From: Dehalococcoidia bacterium
GTDB lineage: Bacteria; Chloroflexota; Dehalococcoidia; UBA2979
Assembly (NCBI GenBank): GCA_004297315.1
Contig: SCTU01000135.1
Location: 1-13,293, forward strand
Reading direction: 5' to 3'
Length of the DNA stretch: 13,293 nt
Shown: positions 1-8,101 of the stretch, piece after piece
Numbering within the stretch: the stretch's first letter is position 1
Layout of the letters: each line of letters starts with the position of its first letter
Position numbers and translations under genes: made by a program
Notes under the pieces: generated by a model
Databases searched by the model: none
What the model was told of the DNA's origin: nothing
What the model saw: the letters and a program-made list of their open reading frames with translations, nothing else

Positions 1-20
1 ACGGGCTGGCGCTGCGCGCA

Positions 21-956
21 CTAGGCGGACGTCACCGTATCGACGTGTTGGCAGAAGCCCGCGACCACGCGGTTGAATTGCTCCGGGTTCTCCCGGAAGG
101 TGTAGTGGCCGCCCTCATTGAAGATGTGCAGCTCGGTCCATGACGTCTTTGGTGCGATCACGTCGAGCAGCGGGGGCGCCCAGCGCACTGGCGCTGACTG
201 GTCGTTGTAGTCCCATAGCATCAACACCGGGACGGGCAGCCCCTCCGCTGCGATGCGGGCCAGCAGAGCGTCATGGGCCTGGTCGAGGGATGCCAGGAAC
301 CGCTCAGTACCACCAGTGGCCATCTTCGCCGTGACGCGCGCGAACTCCGCCGAGGTGGCGTGCGCCAGCATGCGGTCCATGAAGTCCGACGTGACCTGCT
401 GCGGCTTGAACGCCTGGGCCAGCGGCTCCGCCCGCACCTCGCGCTCGGGTTCTTCGTAGTGAGGGAGATTGGCGTAGAAGGCGCCGGACGCTGTCGTTGG
501 ATCGGCCGGTGCGAGCGTGCCGCTGTCGATGATGATGAGGGACTGCACGGTGCCCGGTGCCAGCGCATAGGCCAGCGACGAGATGAGCATCCCGCCTCGA
601 GAGTGGCCCGCGAGGTGTGCCCCGCGCAGCCCGAGGGTCTCGATGAAGCGCCGGGCATGCTGGACCGTGGCCCCCCAGGTGTAATCGTCGTCACTCACGG
701 GGCCAGCAGTCCCACCCTGCCCGAGTTTGTCGACCGCAATGACGCGAAAGTACTTCGCGAGCGCATCCAGGTTCAGGCTGTAGGAGTCAACGGTGTAGAG
801 CGAACCGATCTGCCCGCCGGGGAACAGCACCAATGGTGAGCCGGTGCCGTCCTCGTAATACCGCGTCCGTACGCCATCGATGTCGACGAAGTGCAGCTTG
901 GCCGGATCGAGGTGATCCGCAGCGTACAGCGGACTGATCATCGACGTCGCGACCAT
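21..956 (-). CDS. alpha/beta-hydrolase fold protein
   Basis: A 311-residue alpha/beta hydrolase, probably a cytoplasmic serine hydrolase (esterase, lactonase or C-C bond hydrolase; no signal peptide is seen). An oxyanion-type segment LFPGG lies at residues 44-48. The nucleophile elbow GHSRGG is at 117-122 with Ser119. The acid is probably Asp252 in the WDYND segment, and the catalytic His is His284 in EGGHYTF. The lid region spans about residues 150-235. Length matches the family. The ATG at 956 is preceded on the minus strand by AGAGAGG about 5 nt upstream, which supports this start; Met6 is an alternative. The gene diverges from the amidohydrolase/ABC operon and may share its regulation or pathway, but that is inference. 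The fold is sure; the substrate is unknown. Confidence 0.9.
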   Translation of the reverse strand: MVATSMISPLYAADHLDPAKLHFVDIDGVRTRYYEDGTGSPLVLFPGGQIGSLYTVDSYSLNLDALAKYFRVIAVDKLGQGGTAGPVSDDDYTWGATVQHARRFIETLGLRGAHLAGHSRGGMLISSLAYALAPGTVQSLIIIDSGTLAPADPTTASGAFYANLPHYEEPEREVRAEPLAQAFKPQQVTSDFMDRMLAHATSAEFARVTAKMATGGTERFLASLDQAHDALLARIAAEGLPVPVLMLWDYNDQSAPVRWAPPLLDVIAPKTSWTELHIFNEGGHYTFRENPEQFNRVVAGFCQHVDTVTSA

Positions 957-1298
957 GAGACCTCTCTTACTTGCTTCGACAGCGGCCGCTTCATCCTGCG
1001 TCGGGTGTGTTTCGCGCCAGGGACAGACAGGAGTCAGAGACGTGAACTTCCGCCTGCTGGCGCGTCACAGGCGAGTTGCGGACAAATGTCGTGCCGCCTG
1101 TCCGACTGCAGGTCCAGTGAAGGCGCCCGCCCTTCTCCCTGCACCGACACATCGCCGCAACCCAACGGACATCTCCCAGACAACAGTTCTTCGCCCAAGT
1201 GTTACGCGGGCGACACCGCCCGATCACAGCCGGCCCTGAGGATCGTGACACGACAAACCAGTCGCCACGCGGGCGACGGTGATCAGAGGAGTTATTCA
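957..1298. promoter_or_regulatory. divergent intergenic region between hydrolase and amidohydrolase/ABC operon
   Basis: This 342 bp spacer separates two divergent transcription units and must hold both promoters. No convincing -35/-10 pair was found by eye. The frame of the downstream amidohydrolase stays open upward to 891, but the translated sequence there has no domain character and overlaps the start of the divergent gene, so it is treated as non-coding. The visible structure is an exact 11-base direct repeat at 1204-1214 and 1267-1277, listed separately. The amidohydrolase RBS AGAGGAG is at 1285-1291. Confidence 0.5.
1204..1277. repeat. exact 11-bp direct repeat upstream of the amidohydrolase
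   Basis: ACGCGGGCGAC occurs at 1204-1214 and again at 1267-1277, 63 bp apart (six helical turns). Each copy is followed a few bases later by GATCA. The second copy ends 21 bp before the amidohydrolase ATG, where a repressor could block initiation. Its role as an operator is inference. Confidence 0.4.
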
Positions 1299-2057
1299 AT
1301 GCCTCGTTCGTGGGAGACCTTCTTGACCGAGCGCGACCGGAAGCACCTCGTCGCCTCCGGCTTTGGCAAGGGCGGCGACGACCGCAGCGGGTTCGGGGAC
1401 AACCCCGCGATCCTGGTCGTAGACGACTACTACAGCGTCCTGGGCCTCGAGCGCGAGGACCTCTTCGAGTCGATCAAGAAGTGGCCGATGTCCACGGGCC
1501 TCGAGGGATGGGCAGCGATCGACAAGACCGTCGAGCTGTTGCGTGCGGCGCGCGCCAACGGCGTGCCGATCATTTACGTGCACGGGATGGGCGATGACCC
1601 TCTGAAGCAGGTCGGCTTCTGGAGTTCGCGTGTCGACATGGGCCCGCGCCCGCGCCCGGCTTCGCTGCTCACACCGGCCGAGGCAGCGCGCGGCAACGAC
1701 ATCGTCGATGAGATCGCGCCGGAGCCGGGCGACCTGGTGTTCAACAAGGCCGCGGCAAGCGCGTTCCATGGCACGCCGCTGGTCTTCCAACTGAACTACC
1801 TCAACATCGACACCGTCATCACCTGCGGCGAGACGACGAGCGGCTGCGTGCGCGCCTCGGTCGTGGACGGCGCTACCTTCCGCTACCGCATGGCGGTCGT
1901 GGAGGAGTGCACCTTCGACCGGACGGAGGCCTCGCACTACATCAACCTATTCGACATGCACACGAAGTACGCGGACGTCGTCTCGCTCGCCGAGACCGTG
2001 GCGTACCTCGACACGATTGGCGCGAAGAAGGGCGTGGGCGCGGCCGCCCTCCGATAG
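1299..2057 (+). CDS. isochorismatase-family cysteine amidohydrolase (N-carbamoylsarcosine amidase-like)
   Basis: A 252-residue cysteine hydrolase of the isochorismatase fold, predicted to cleave a small amide or ureido (N-carbamoyl) compound in the cytoplasm. The catalytic triad of the family is visible: Asp42 in ILVVDDYYS, Lys150 in VFNKAAASAF, and nucleophile Cys183 in GETTSGCVRAS. The TTSGCVR motif and following VVDGATFRYR resemble the N-carbamoylsarcosine amidase / maleamate amidase branch rather than true isochorismatases. The ATG at 1299 is chosen because AGAGGAG lies 7 nt upstream and the conserved fold starts soon after. It is the first gene of the operon, 41 bp before the solute-binding protein, so the transporter may import its substrate. 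The family call is firm; the exact substrate is not. Confidence 0.9.
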   Translation: MPRSWETFLTERDRKHLVASGFGKGGDDRSGFGDNPAILVVDDYYSVLGLEREDLFESIKKWPMSTGLEGWAAIDKTVELLRAARANGVPIIYVHGMGDDPLKQVGFWSSRVDMGPRPRPASLLTPAEAARGNDIVDEIAPEPGDLVFNKAAASAFHGTPLVFQLNYLNIDTVITCGETTSGCVRASVVDGATFRYRMAVVEECTFDRTEASHYINLFDMHTKYADVVSLAETVAYLDTIGAKKGVGAAALR

Positions 2058-2098
2058 CGGAGACCGGCTCCGTGTGCCCGCCAGAGGGACTGGACACT

Positions 2099-3739
2099 AT
2101 GAAACAGACACGCTCACAACTGTCGGGTATCACCGTGGGAGCGGTCGTGCTGCTCGCGGGGCTCCTCGCGGCTTGTGGCAGCACAAAGACCGAGGTCAGC
2201 ACGGGCGGCGCAGGCGACGACAAGCCAGTCGTCGCCACGCCCGGCGCGGCGCTGGCCAGTGGGGCAGCCCGGAACCTGCACGCGACGCAGGAGTTGAAGG
2301 TCCGTCAGTACTTCGAACCCGGTGGGTTCGACCCTGCCAACCTGTTCCGGATCGAGACCGAGAACATCGCGTTCAACCTGTACTCCGGCCTGACGACCTT
2401 CGACCCTGACACGGGCAAGCCGATGCCCGACCTCGCCGAGTCGTGGACCATCTCACCGGACGGGACGGTGTACAGGTTCAGCCTCGTGAAGAACGCCGAG
2501 TGGCATCAGGGCTATGGGAAGGTCACTGCGGCTGACGTGAAGTATTCCTACGAGCGCGTCCTCGACCCGAAGACCGGTTCCCCGTATCGCGCCGAGCTTG
2601 GGGACGTCTCGAAGATCGAGGCGCCGGACGATTACACCGTCGTGATCACGCTGAAGGCGCCGAACCTTAACTTCCTGTACCAGGTGGGCAACTACCACCA
2701 GGGACAGATCGTGAAGAAGGAGGCGATCGAGAAGTACGGGAAAGATTACCCGCGCAACCCGGTGGGCACCGGCCCGTTCTACCTCGAGTCGTGGACAGCA
2801 AACTCGGAGATGGTCCTGCGCGCCCATCCCGGTTACTTCCGTGGCAAGGCGACGCTCGACAAGATCACGCTTCCGCTGATCAAGGACATCGACCCGGCGG
2901 CGACCGCGCTCATCAACGGTGAGGTTGACCTGCTCTCGAACCTTGGCGCCGGCACCACAGAGCTGATCGACCGAGTCACCGCCACCAAGGGTGTCACCGT
3001 CCACAAGGCCGAGGGGTACGCCGGACTGGTCTGGCTCTACGGCCCGAATTTCGAGCCGTTCCAGAAGAAGGAAGTGCGGCAGGCGATGGCGTATGCCGTC
3101 GACGAGAAGACGATCGCGGCAAAACTCACGCCGCGCACCGCCTCCACCTGGCGGTCGATCATCCCCGGATGGATGCCGCCGTTCCAGGAAGGCCTGAAGA
3201 CATACGAGTACGACCCGGAGAAGGCGAAGCAACTGCTTGCGGCGGCCGGATACCCCAACGGCTTCAAGGTGAAGTGGCTGAACACGGACGCCAAGAACGA
3301 GGCGAACCTGCTCCGCCAGTCCTACTGGGCGAAGGTCGGGATCCAGGTCGAATTCGAGGTGGTCGAGCCGACCGTGTTCAACTCCCGCCGCAACAATGGG
3401 GACTTCGACCTCTCGCTCCGGCTGTACCCGGCAGTGAATCCGGACACGCTTCTGTTCGGCTACCTGCACCCGGACAACGCGGCGCCAAAGGGGCTCAACT
3501 CCTTCAAGTACAACAACCCCCAGGTGACGAGCCTGCTTGAGAAGGGCCGCGCAGCGAAGACGGTGGAAGAACAGAAGGCGGCCTATGGCGAGGTCCAGAA
3601 GATCATCGCTGAAGAAGTGCCCTATCTCGCATATGGCGTGTCCCACCAGTTGTGGGCAGGCAAGTCGTTCGTGAAAAACGTGAAGATTAACCGGCTCGCG
3701 AACGTCGACTTCTATCCGGTCTACATCGAGAAGCACTAG
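2099..3739 (+). CDS. ABC transporter solute-binding lipoprotein, family 5 (peptide/nickel type)
   Basis: A 546-residue extracytoplasmic substrate-binding protein (SBP_bac_5 type) that captures a peptide or other small solute for the permeases encoded downstream. It has a lipoprotein signal peptide with lipobox LLAAC and lipidated Cys26. A Gly/Ala-rich tether runs to about residue 65, followed by the mature domain. The family signature lies at residues 112-157 (LAESWTISPDG, then EWHQG, then TAADVKYSYERV), and the later NPVGTGPF segment is also typical. The ATG at 2099 has an upstream AGAGGG; a longer reading from 1907 would overlap the previous gene and place the signal peptide internally. The 3' end is followed by a strong hairpin that probably stabilises this part of the mRNA. 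The ligand cannot be deduced. Confidence 0.93.
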   Translation: MKQTRSQLSGITVGAVVLLAGLLAACGSTKTEVSTGGAGDDKPVVATPGAALASGAARNLHATQELKVRQYFEPGGFDPANLFRIETENIAFNLYSGLTTFDPDTGKPMPDLAESWTISPDGTVYRFSLVKNAEWHQGYGKVTAADVKYSYERVLDPKTGSPYRAELGDVSKIEAPDDYTVVITLKAPNLNFLYQVGNYHQGQIVKKEAIEKYGKDYPRNPVGTGPFYLESWTANSEMVLRAHPGYFRGKATLDKITLPLIKDIDPAATALINGEVDLLSNLGAGTTELIDRVTATKGVTVHKAEGYAGLVWLYGPNFEPFQKKEVRQAMAYAVDEKTIAAKLTPRTASTWRSIIPGWMPPFQEGLKTYEYDPEKAKQLLAAAGYPNGFKVKWLNTDAKNEANLLRQSYWAKVGIQVEFEVVEPTVFNSRRNNGDFDLSLRLYPAVNPDTLLFGYLHPDNAAPKGLNSFKYNNPQVTSLLEKGRAAKTVEEQKAAYGEVQKIIAEEVPYLAYGVSHQLWAGKSFVKNVKINRLANVDFYPVYIEKH

Positions 3740-3762
3740 CGGACATCGGACGTCTCGCGGAT

Positions 3763-3791
3763 GGTGTGGCCCCCCTTCGGGGGGCCACACC
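3763..3791 (+). promoter_or_regulatory. intercistronic hairpin between binding protein and permease genes
   Basis: A perfect 13-bp inverted repeat with a 3-nt loop: GGTGTGGCCCCCC (3763-3775), TTC, GGGGGGCCACACC (3779-3791). It starts 23 bp after the binding-protein stop and ends 13 bp before the permease ATG. There is no T-run after it, so it is not a canonical intrinsic terminator. In ABC importer operons such hairpins commonly protect the upstream mRNA, or partly attenuate, so that the binding protein is made in excess. The permease RBS GAAGGG (3792-3797) directly follows the stem, so the fold may also affect permease translation. Confidence 0.75.
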
Positions 3792-3804
3792 GAAGGGATC
3801 CCGC

Positions 3805-4755
3805 ATGCTTGCCTACATCGCCAGGCGGACCGCCTCGACCCTGCCCGCCATCGCCGGGATCGTCACCCTGGTGTTCCTGATGGTGCGCCTCCTGCCGGGT
3901 GACCCGGCGGCGTTCATCGGCGGGGACAACCTTAGCGCCGACGCACTTCAGGGGCTTCGACAGCGGCTCGGACTCGATCAGCCAATGCCGCTTCAATACG
4001 TAGACTACGTGACGGGGCTGGCACGACTGAACCTCGGCAACTCGCTCCTCACGAACCTGCCCGTGCGCCAGGTGATCCTCGAGGCGTTCCCGCTCACCAT
4101 CGTCGTGGCGATCGCGAGCGTCCTGCTGGGCACCGTCATCGCGGTGCCGCTCGGCGCGATCGCCGCCTACTCTCGCTCCCGCGGGCGGACGGCGATGGAC
4201 CAGGGCCTCACGGTGACGGCGTTGGTGGTCGACACGATGCCCGGGTTCTGGCTCGCGCTCGTCCTGATCCTGCTCTTCTCATTGCAGTTGGGGCTGGTGC
4301 CCGTAAGCGGGCCCGTGGACTGGAACTCCCCCGGCTACATGGCGCGCCGGCTCTCGTTGCCCGTGCTCGTCCTTGGAATCGGACAGATCGCCTCGGTCGC
4401 GCGGGTCACGCGGACCGCGGTCCTCCAGACATTGAACGAAGACTACGTGCGCACGGCGCGCGCGATGGGCGCGTCCGAGATGGGCGTCCTCTTCCGGAGC
4501 GCCCTGCCAAACGCCGCCCTGCCGATCATCACAATCACCGGGCTCAGCATGGGGCGCCTGTTCGGGGGCACTGTGATCACGGAGACGATCTTCTCGTTGC
4601 CGGGGATGGGCACCCAGCTGATCAACAGCATCTTCGGGCGGGACTATCCGCTCATCCAGGGGCTCATTCTCACCTACGCCCTCGTCTTCGTTGCCATCAA
4701 CTTGCTCACCGACATCGTCTACACGCGGGTCGACCCGCGCGTGCGCCTGGCCTAA
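3805..4755 (+). CDS. ABC transporter permease, DppB-like
   Basis: A 316-residue inner-membrane permease of the dipeptide/oligopeptide/nickel importer family, one half of the heterodimeric translocation channel. The first hydrophobic segment is at about residues 11-30, followed by the typical periplasmic-side LLPGDPA. Further hydrophobic helices lie near 97-121, 136-162, 183-200, 240-258 and 287-305. The EAA coupling loop that contacts the ATPases is at 213-240 (DYVRTARAMGAS...ALPNAALP). The ETIFSLPGMG segment at 260-269 is highly typical of DppB. The start ATG has GAAGGG 7 nt upstream. It lies 20 bp before the partner permease. Confidence 0.95.
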   Translation: MLAYIARRTASTLPAIAGIVTLVFLMVRLLPGDPAAFIGGDNLSADALQGLRQRLGLDQPMPLQYVDYVTGLARLNLGNSLLTNLPVRQVILEAFPLTIVVAIASVLLGTVIAVPLGAIAAYSRSRGRTAMDQGLTVTALVVDTMPGFWLALVLILLFSLQLGLVPVSGPVDWNSPGYMARRLSLPVLVLGIGQIASVARVTRTAVLQTLNEDYVRTARAMGASEMGVLFRSALPNAALPIITITGLSMGRLFGGTVITETIFSLPGMGTQLINSIFGRDYPLIQGLILTYALVFVAINLLTDIVYTRVDPRVRLA

Positions 4756-4775
4756 AGGCGGAGGAGGACCAGCCG

Positions 4776-5663
4776 ATGCAGTACTCGCTTCCGGCCCCGC
4801 GGGTGGCGTCTCAGCCTCGCGTCGCATGGTGGACGCAATCCACCGCTGGCCGCTTCTTCAAAAACAAGAGCAACGCCGCTGGCGTGGCGATCCTCGGGCC
4901 GGTCGTGCTGCTCGCGATGCTGGCGCCGGTGCTGCCGCTGCCGGACCCGGTCGCGACCGACATCATCGCTTCGCTTGAGGCGCCCTCGTTCGCGCACCTA
5001 TTCGGCACGGACAAGTTGGGGCGGGACATCTTCTCCCGCACGCTGTCGGGCCTGCAGGTCTCGCTCGTGGTCGGTTTCGCCTCAGCGGCCATCTCGATGA
5101 CAGTCGGCGTCGTGGTGGGCACGATCGCCGGGACGATGGGCAAGACTGTCGACGCCGTCATCTCGTCGCTCGTCGACGTGTTCCTTGCCTTCCCCAGTCT
5201 GCTGCTGGCGATCGGAGTGATCGCGGTGTTCGGCTCGGGATTACCGCAACTGATAGCGGCGCTCTCGATCTCGTCGATGCCCGGCGCCGTGCGGTTGCAG
5301 CGTTCGATGGCCCTCGGCCTGCGGTCGCGGACGTTCATGGACGCGGCGCGCATGGCGAACGCCCCGATGTGGTGGCTCCTCGTGCGGCACGTCGTGCCGA
5401 ACACGGTGGCGCCGATGGTCGTCGTCGCCACGATCTACGCCGCGAACGCGATCCTTGCGGAGGCGGCGCTCTCGTTCCTCGGCCTCGGCATCGTCCCTCC
5501 TGCACCGTCACTGGGGAACCTTGTGGCGGACGGTCGCAACTACCTCCAGACGGCGTGGTGGATCTCCACGATGCCGGGGATCGCCCTCGCCCTGGTCGCG
5601 ATGAGCCTTCACCTGTTCTCCGACGGCATCCGCGAACAGCTTGATCCCCAGCACCGCACCTAA
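4776..5663 (+). CDS. ABC transporter permease, DppC-like
   Basis: A 295-residue inner-membrane permease and partner of the preceding DppB-like subunit. After a cytoplasmic N-terminus (about 33 residues) come the first transmembrane helix (about 35-55) and the family hallmark FGTDKLGRDIFSR at 76-88. The EAA coupling loop is at about 187-215 (FMDAARMANAP, then VVPNTVAP). EAALSFLGLG is at 229-238, and SDGIREQLDP ends the protein as usual for DppC. GGAGGAGG lies 8 nt before the ATG, the strongest RBS in the operon. It is followed after 28 bp by the first ATPase gene. Confidence 0.95.
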   Translation: MQYSLPAPRVASQPRVAWWTQSTAGRFFKNKSNAAGVAILGPVVLLAMLAPVLPLPDPVATDIIASLEAPSFAHLFGTDKLGRDIFSRTLSGLQVSLVVGFASAAISMTVGVVVGTIAGTMGKTVDAVISSLVDVFLAFPSLLLAIGVIAVFGSGLPQLIAALSISSMPGAVRLQRSMALGLRSRTFMDAARMANAPMWWLLVRHVVPNTVAPMVVVATIYAANAILAEAALSFLGLGIVPPAPSLGNLVADGRNYLQTAWWISTMPGIALALVAMSLHLFSDGIREQLDPQHRT

Positions 5664-5691
5664 CGCATTGACAGACGAAGGAGCGACGTTG

Positions 5692-6804
5692 ATGACCAGT
5701 CCGACAGGGTCGATCTCCGGACACCACGTGCTGCTCGAGGTGGAGCACCTGACGGTGGAGTTCACAACGCCGCAGGGCGTCCTGCGTGCCGTGGACGATG
5801 TGTCGTTCACGCTGGACCGCGGGGAGCGCCTCGCGATCGTGGGGGAGTCGGGCTCCGGCAAGAGCGTCATGTCGATGGCGCTTATGCGGATGGTCGCCCA
5901 TCCCGGCCGCATCACCTCGGGGAGCATCACGCTCGAAGGGCGGGACGTACTCGGCCTGTCCGACGCCGACTTGCGCGCGGTCCGTGGCGGTGACGCGGCC
6001 ATGGTGTTCCAGGACCCCATGACTTCGCTCAACCCCGTCGCGCGTGTGAGCGACCAGATGGTGCGGCCACTGCGCCAGCACCTCGGCCTGACCCCGGAGG
6101 CGGCACGCGCGCGTGCGGTGGCACTGCTGGCCGCCACGGGCATCCCGGACCCCGAGCGCAACGTGGACGCGTATCCGCACGAGTTGTCCGGCGGGATGCG
6201 GCAGCGGGTGATGATCGCTCTCGCGATTTCCTGCGAGCCCAGCCTGCTCATCGCTGACGAGCCGACGACCGCCCTCGACGTCACCGTCCAGGCGCAAATC
6301 GTGGAGATGCTGAAGCGGATCGCAGCCGGTGAGACGGCGACGTCGATCCCGCGCGCACGCTGGGCGAGCACTATCGACGACCGCGTCCAGCGGACGTCGG
6401 TCATCTTCGTCACGCACGACATGGGCCTCGTGGCGCAATTCGCCGACCGCGTGGCGGTCATGTACGGCGGCCGGATCGTCGAGAGCGGCCCCGCCGCCGA
6501 GATCTTTGCGGATCCGCGTCACCCTTATACCCAGGGGCTGCTCCGTTCGATCCCATCGATCGAGGGTGCGCTGCCCGATCGTCTTGCACAAATCCCCGGA
6601 GTCCCACCCAATCTCGCCGCGTTGGGCCCTGGTTGCTCGTTCGCGCCGCGCTGCCCCCACTCAATGCGGGTCTGCGAGGAGTCGGTGCCGGCCCTCATAC
6701 CGACGGGTCCGGCACGCGACGCCGCCTGCTGGCTCGAAACCGCTGAATCTCCGATGACGCCAGCTACGGTGCCGATTCGCCTGGAGGTCGCACATGTTCG
6801 ATAG
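5692..6804 (+). CDS. ABC transporter ATP-binding protein, DppD-like
   Basis: A 370-residue ATPase that, with the following subunit, powers the importer. Walker A GESGSGKS is at 51-58, the Q-loop Gln at 107, signature LSGGMRQR at 165-172, Walker B LLIADE at 185-190 and the switch His at 242. The C-terminal oligopeptide-transporter extension carries four cysteines (315, 321, 328, 346) in the arrangement that binds an iron-sulfur cluster in some DppD proteins. Unusual: about 19 extra residues lie at 211-234, between the helix after the D-loop and the TSVIFVTHD strand. The ATG at 5692 is chosen for GAAGGAG 8 nt upstream; a TTG at 5641 would overlap the permease gene. Confidence 0.94.
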   Translation: MTSPTGSISGHHVLLEVEHLTVEFTTPQGVLRAVDDVSFTLDRGERLAIVGESGSGKSVMSMALMRMVAHPGRITSGSITLEGRDVLGLSDADLRAVRGGDAAMVFQDPMTSLNPVARVSDQMVRPLRQHLGLTPEAARARAVALLAATGIPDPERNVDAYPHELSGGMRQRVMIALAISCEPSLLIADEPTTALDVTVQAQIVEMLKRIAAGETATSIPRARWASTIDDRVQRTSVIFVTHDMGLVAQFADRVAVMYGGRIVESGPAAEIFADPRHPYTQGLLRSIPSIEGALPDRLAQIPGVPPNLAALGPGCSFAPRCPHSMRVCEESVPALIPTGPARDAACWLETAESPMTPATVPIRLEVAHVR

Positions 6805-7804
6805 CACGGCCGCAACGCTCGACGCGGCGACGACGACGCCCGCACCTCTGCTCCGGGTGCGAGGCCTGCACAAGCACTTTGTCCGTGGCCGTTCGCTCTT
6901 TGGTGCGACCCAGAAGCGCGTCCGCGCCGTCGACGGAGTCGATCTAGAAGTTCAGCGCGGCGAGACCCTCGGGATCGTCGGCGAGTCCGGCTGCGGCAAG
7001 ACCACGACCGGCCGTGTACTCGTCGGGCTTGAGGAACCGACGGCCGGTGACGTCCTGTTGGAGGGCACCAACTACTTCGACACAGCAGCGACCGTGAAAG
7101 CCTACCGTCGCCGGGTGCAGATGGTATTCCAGGATCCAATGGCGTCCCTGGACCCGCGGATGACGGTCGGTACGAGTATCGCGGAGCCGCTGACGGTGCA
7201 AAAGATCGGGACACGCGCGGACCGGCGCGAACGTGTTTCGGCGCTGCTCCAGCAGGTGGGTCTAACCGCAGAGATGGCAGACCGTTTCCCCTCCCAGTTC
7301 TCCGGGGGCCAGCGCCAGCGCCTCGGTATCGCCCGTGCGCTTGCCGTTGCGCCCGATGTCGTGGTGGCCGACGAGCCGACGAGCGCGCTCGATGTTTCCG
7401 TGCGCGCGCAGGTCGTGAACTTGCTGCGCGACCTGCAGGATCAGCTGGGCGTGGCGTATGTCTTCATCTCCCACGACCTGAGCACGGTGCGTTTCATCTC
7501 CGACCGCATCGCGGTGATGTACCTCGGCAAGATCATGGAGGACGCCCCCGCCGAGGAGCTCTTTGCGCGACCGCAGCACCCCTACACGCGCGCCTTGCTC
7601 TCGGCGATCCCGATCCCCGACCCCACCCGCGAGGCGCAGCGCGAGCGGTTGTTGCTCGAGGGTGACCTCCCGAGCCCATCGAATCCGCCCACCGGCTGTC
7701 GTTTCAACACGCGCTGTCCCATCGCGACCGACCGGTGCCGCGAAGAGGAGCCGATGTTGGACGCGAAGGCACCCGGCCACCGTGTCGCGTGTCACTTCGT
7801 GTGA
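6794..7804 (+). CDS. ABC transporter ATP-binding protein, DppF-like
   Basis: A 336-residue second ATPase of the importer. Walker A GESGCGKT is at 63-70, the Q-loop Gln at 113, signature FSGGQRQR at 169-176, Walker B VVVADE at 189-194 and the switch His at 227. The N-terminus has the long DppF-type loop after the first strand (HKHFVRGRSLFGATQKRVRAVDGV region). The C-terminal extension again has four cysteines (302, 308, 315, 333). The ATG overlaps the end of the DppD-like gene by 11 nt, and TGGAGGT lies 5 nt upstream, implying translational coupling. This is the last gene of the operon; a palindromic element begins 54 bp after its stop. Confidence 0.95.
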   Translation: MFDSTAATLDAATTTPAPLLRVRGLHKHFVRGRSLFGATQKRVRAVDGVDLEVQRGETLGIVGESGCGKTTTGRVLVGLEEPTAGDVLLEGTNYFDTAATVKAYRRRVQMVFQDPMASLDPRMTVGTSIAEPLTVQKIGTRADRRERVSALLQQVGLTAEMADRFPSQFSGGQRQRLGIARALAVAPDVVVADEPTSALDVSVRAQVVNLLRDLQDQLGVAYVFISHDLSTVRFISDRIAVMYLGKIMEDAPAEELFARPQHPYTRALLSAIPIPDPTREAQRERLLLEGDLPSPSNPPTGCRFNTRCPIATDRCREEEPMLDAKAPGHRVACHFV

Positions 7805-7857
7805 TGTGAGTCCTCGCTCGGCGATCGACAGTCTGAGCGTGGACTTCTCTAACGGAT

Positions 7858-7928
7858 GGGACAGTCCACCGGGCGGCCAAGCGGCCCGAGGAAGTCGTCT
7901 TCCGGGAGACTGACTGTCCCCGTCTCCC
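7858..7928. repeat. compact multi-stem palindromic element (REP-like) in a convergent spacer
   Basis: This element lies in the 297 bp convergent spacer between the ABC operon and a minus-strand membrane-protein gene. The outer arms GGGACAGTC (7858-7866) and GACTGTCCC (7912-7920) are perfect inverted repeats. They enclose two small hairpins: CGGGC/GCCCG (7870-7874 with 7884-7888) and GGAAG-TCGT-CTTCC (7890-7903). A competing stem, GGGAGAC (7904-7910) with GTCTCCC (7922-7928), cannot easily form with the outer arms. Such architecture is typical of REP/RAYT-type or small mobile palindromes and could also end transcription from both sides. No second copy was seen in this window. The rest of the spacer shows nothing I can assign. 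Confidence 0.5.
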
Positions 7929-8101
7929 CGTCCATCGCCCGCAAGGCTGGCTGCCTTCCGAATTGGGACGACGCGCCTAAAGCGACGGATGTAGTGAGTT
8001 CCGCACGGACACGCGTGACCACGCCTGCGACCCCTGGGATGCTTCGGGAAGGCGGAATCCGGCACTGCCGGCGTCGCCCTGACCAGAGATTCAGCCGGCG
8101 G

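Noticed and set aside
891..1298. N-terminal extension of the amidohydrolase by 136 codons
   Set aside because: It overlaps the start of the divergent hydrolase, lacks domain character, and the ATG at 1299 has an excellent RBS and fits the family length.
2453..3790. 445-codon open frame on the minus strand
   Set aside because: Antisense to the binding-protein gene, with Arg/Val/Leu-rich composition typical of a GC-rich antisense shadow and no domain; the plus-strand gene is certain.
5335..6660. 441-codon open frame on the minus strand
   Set aside because: Antisense shadow of the DppC- and DppD-like genes; Arg/His-rich, no domain.
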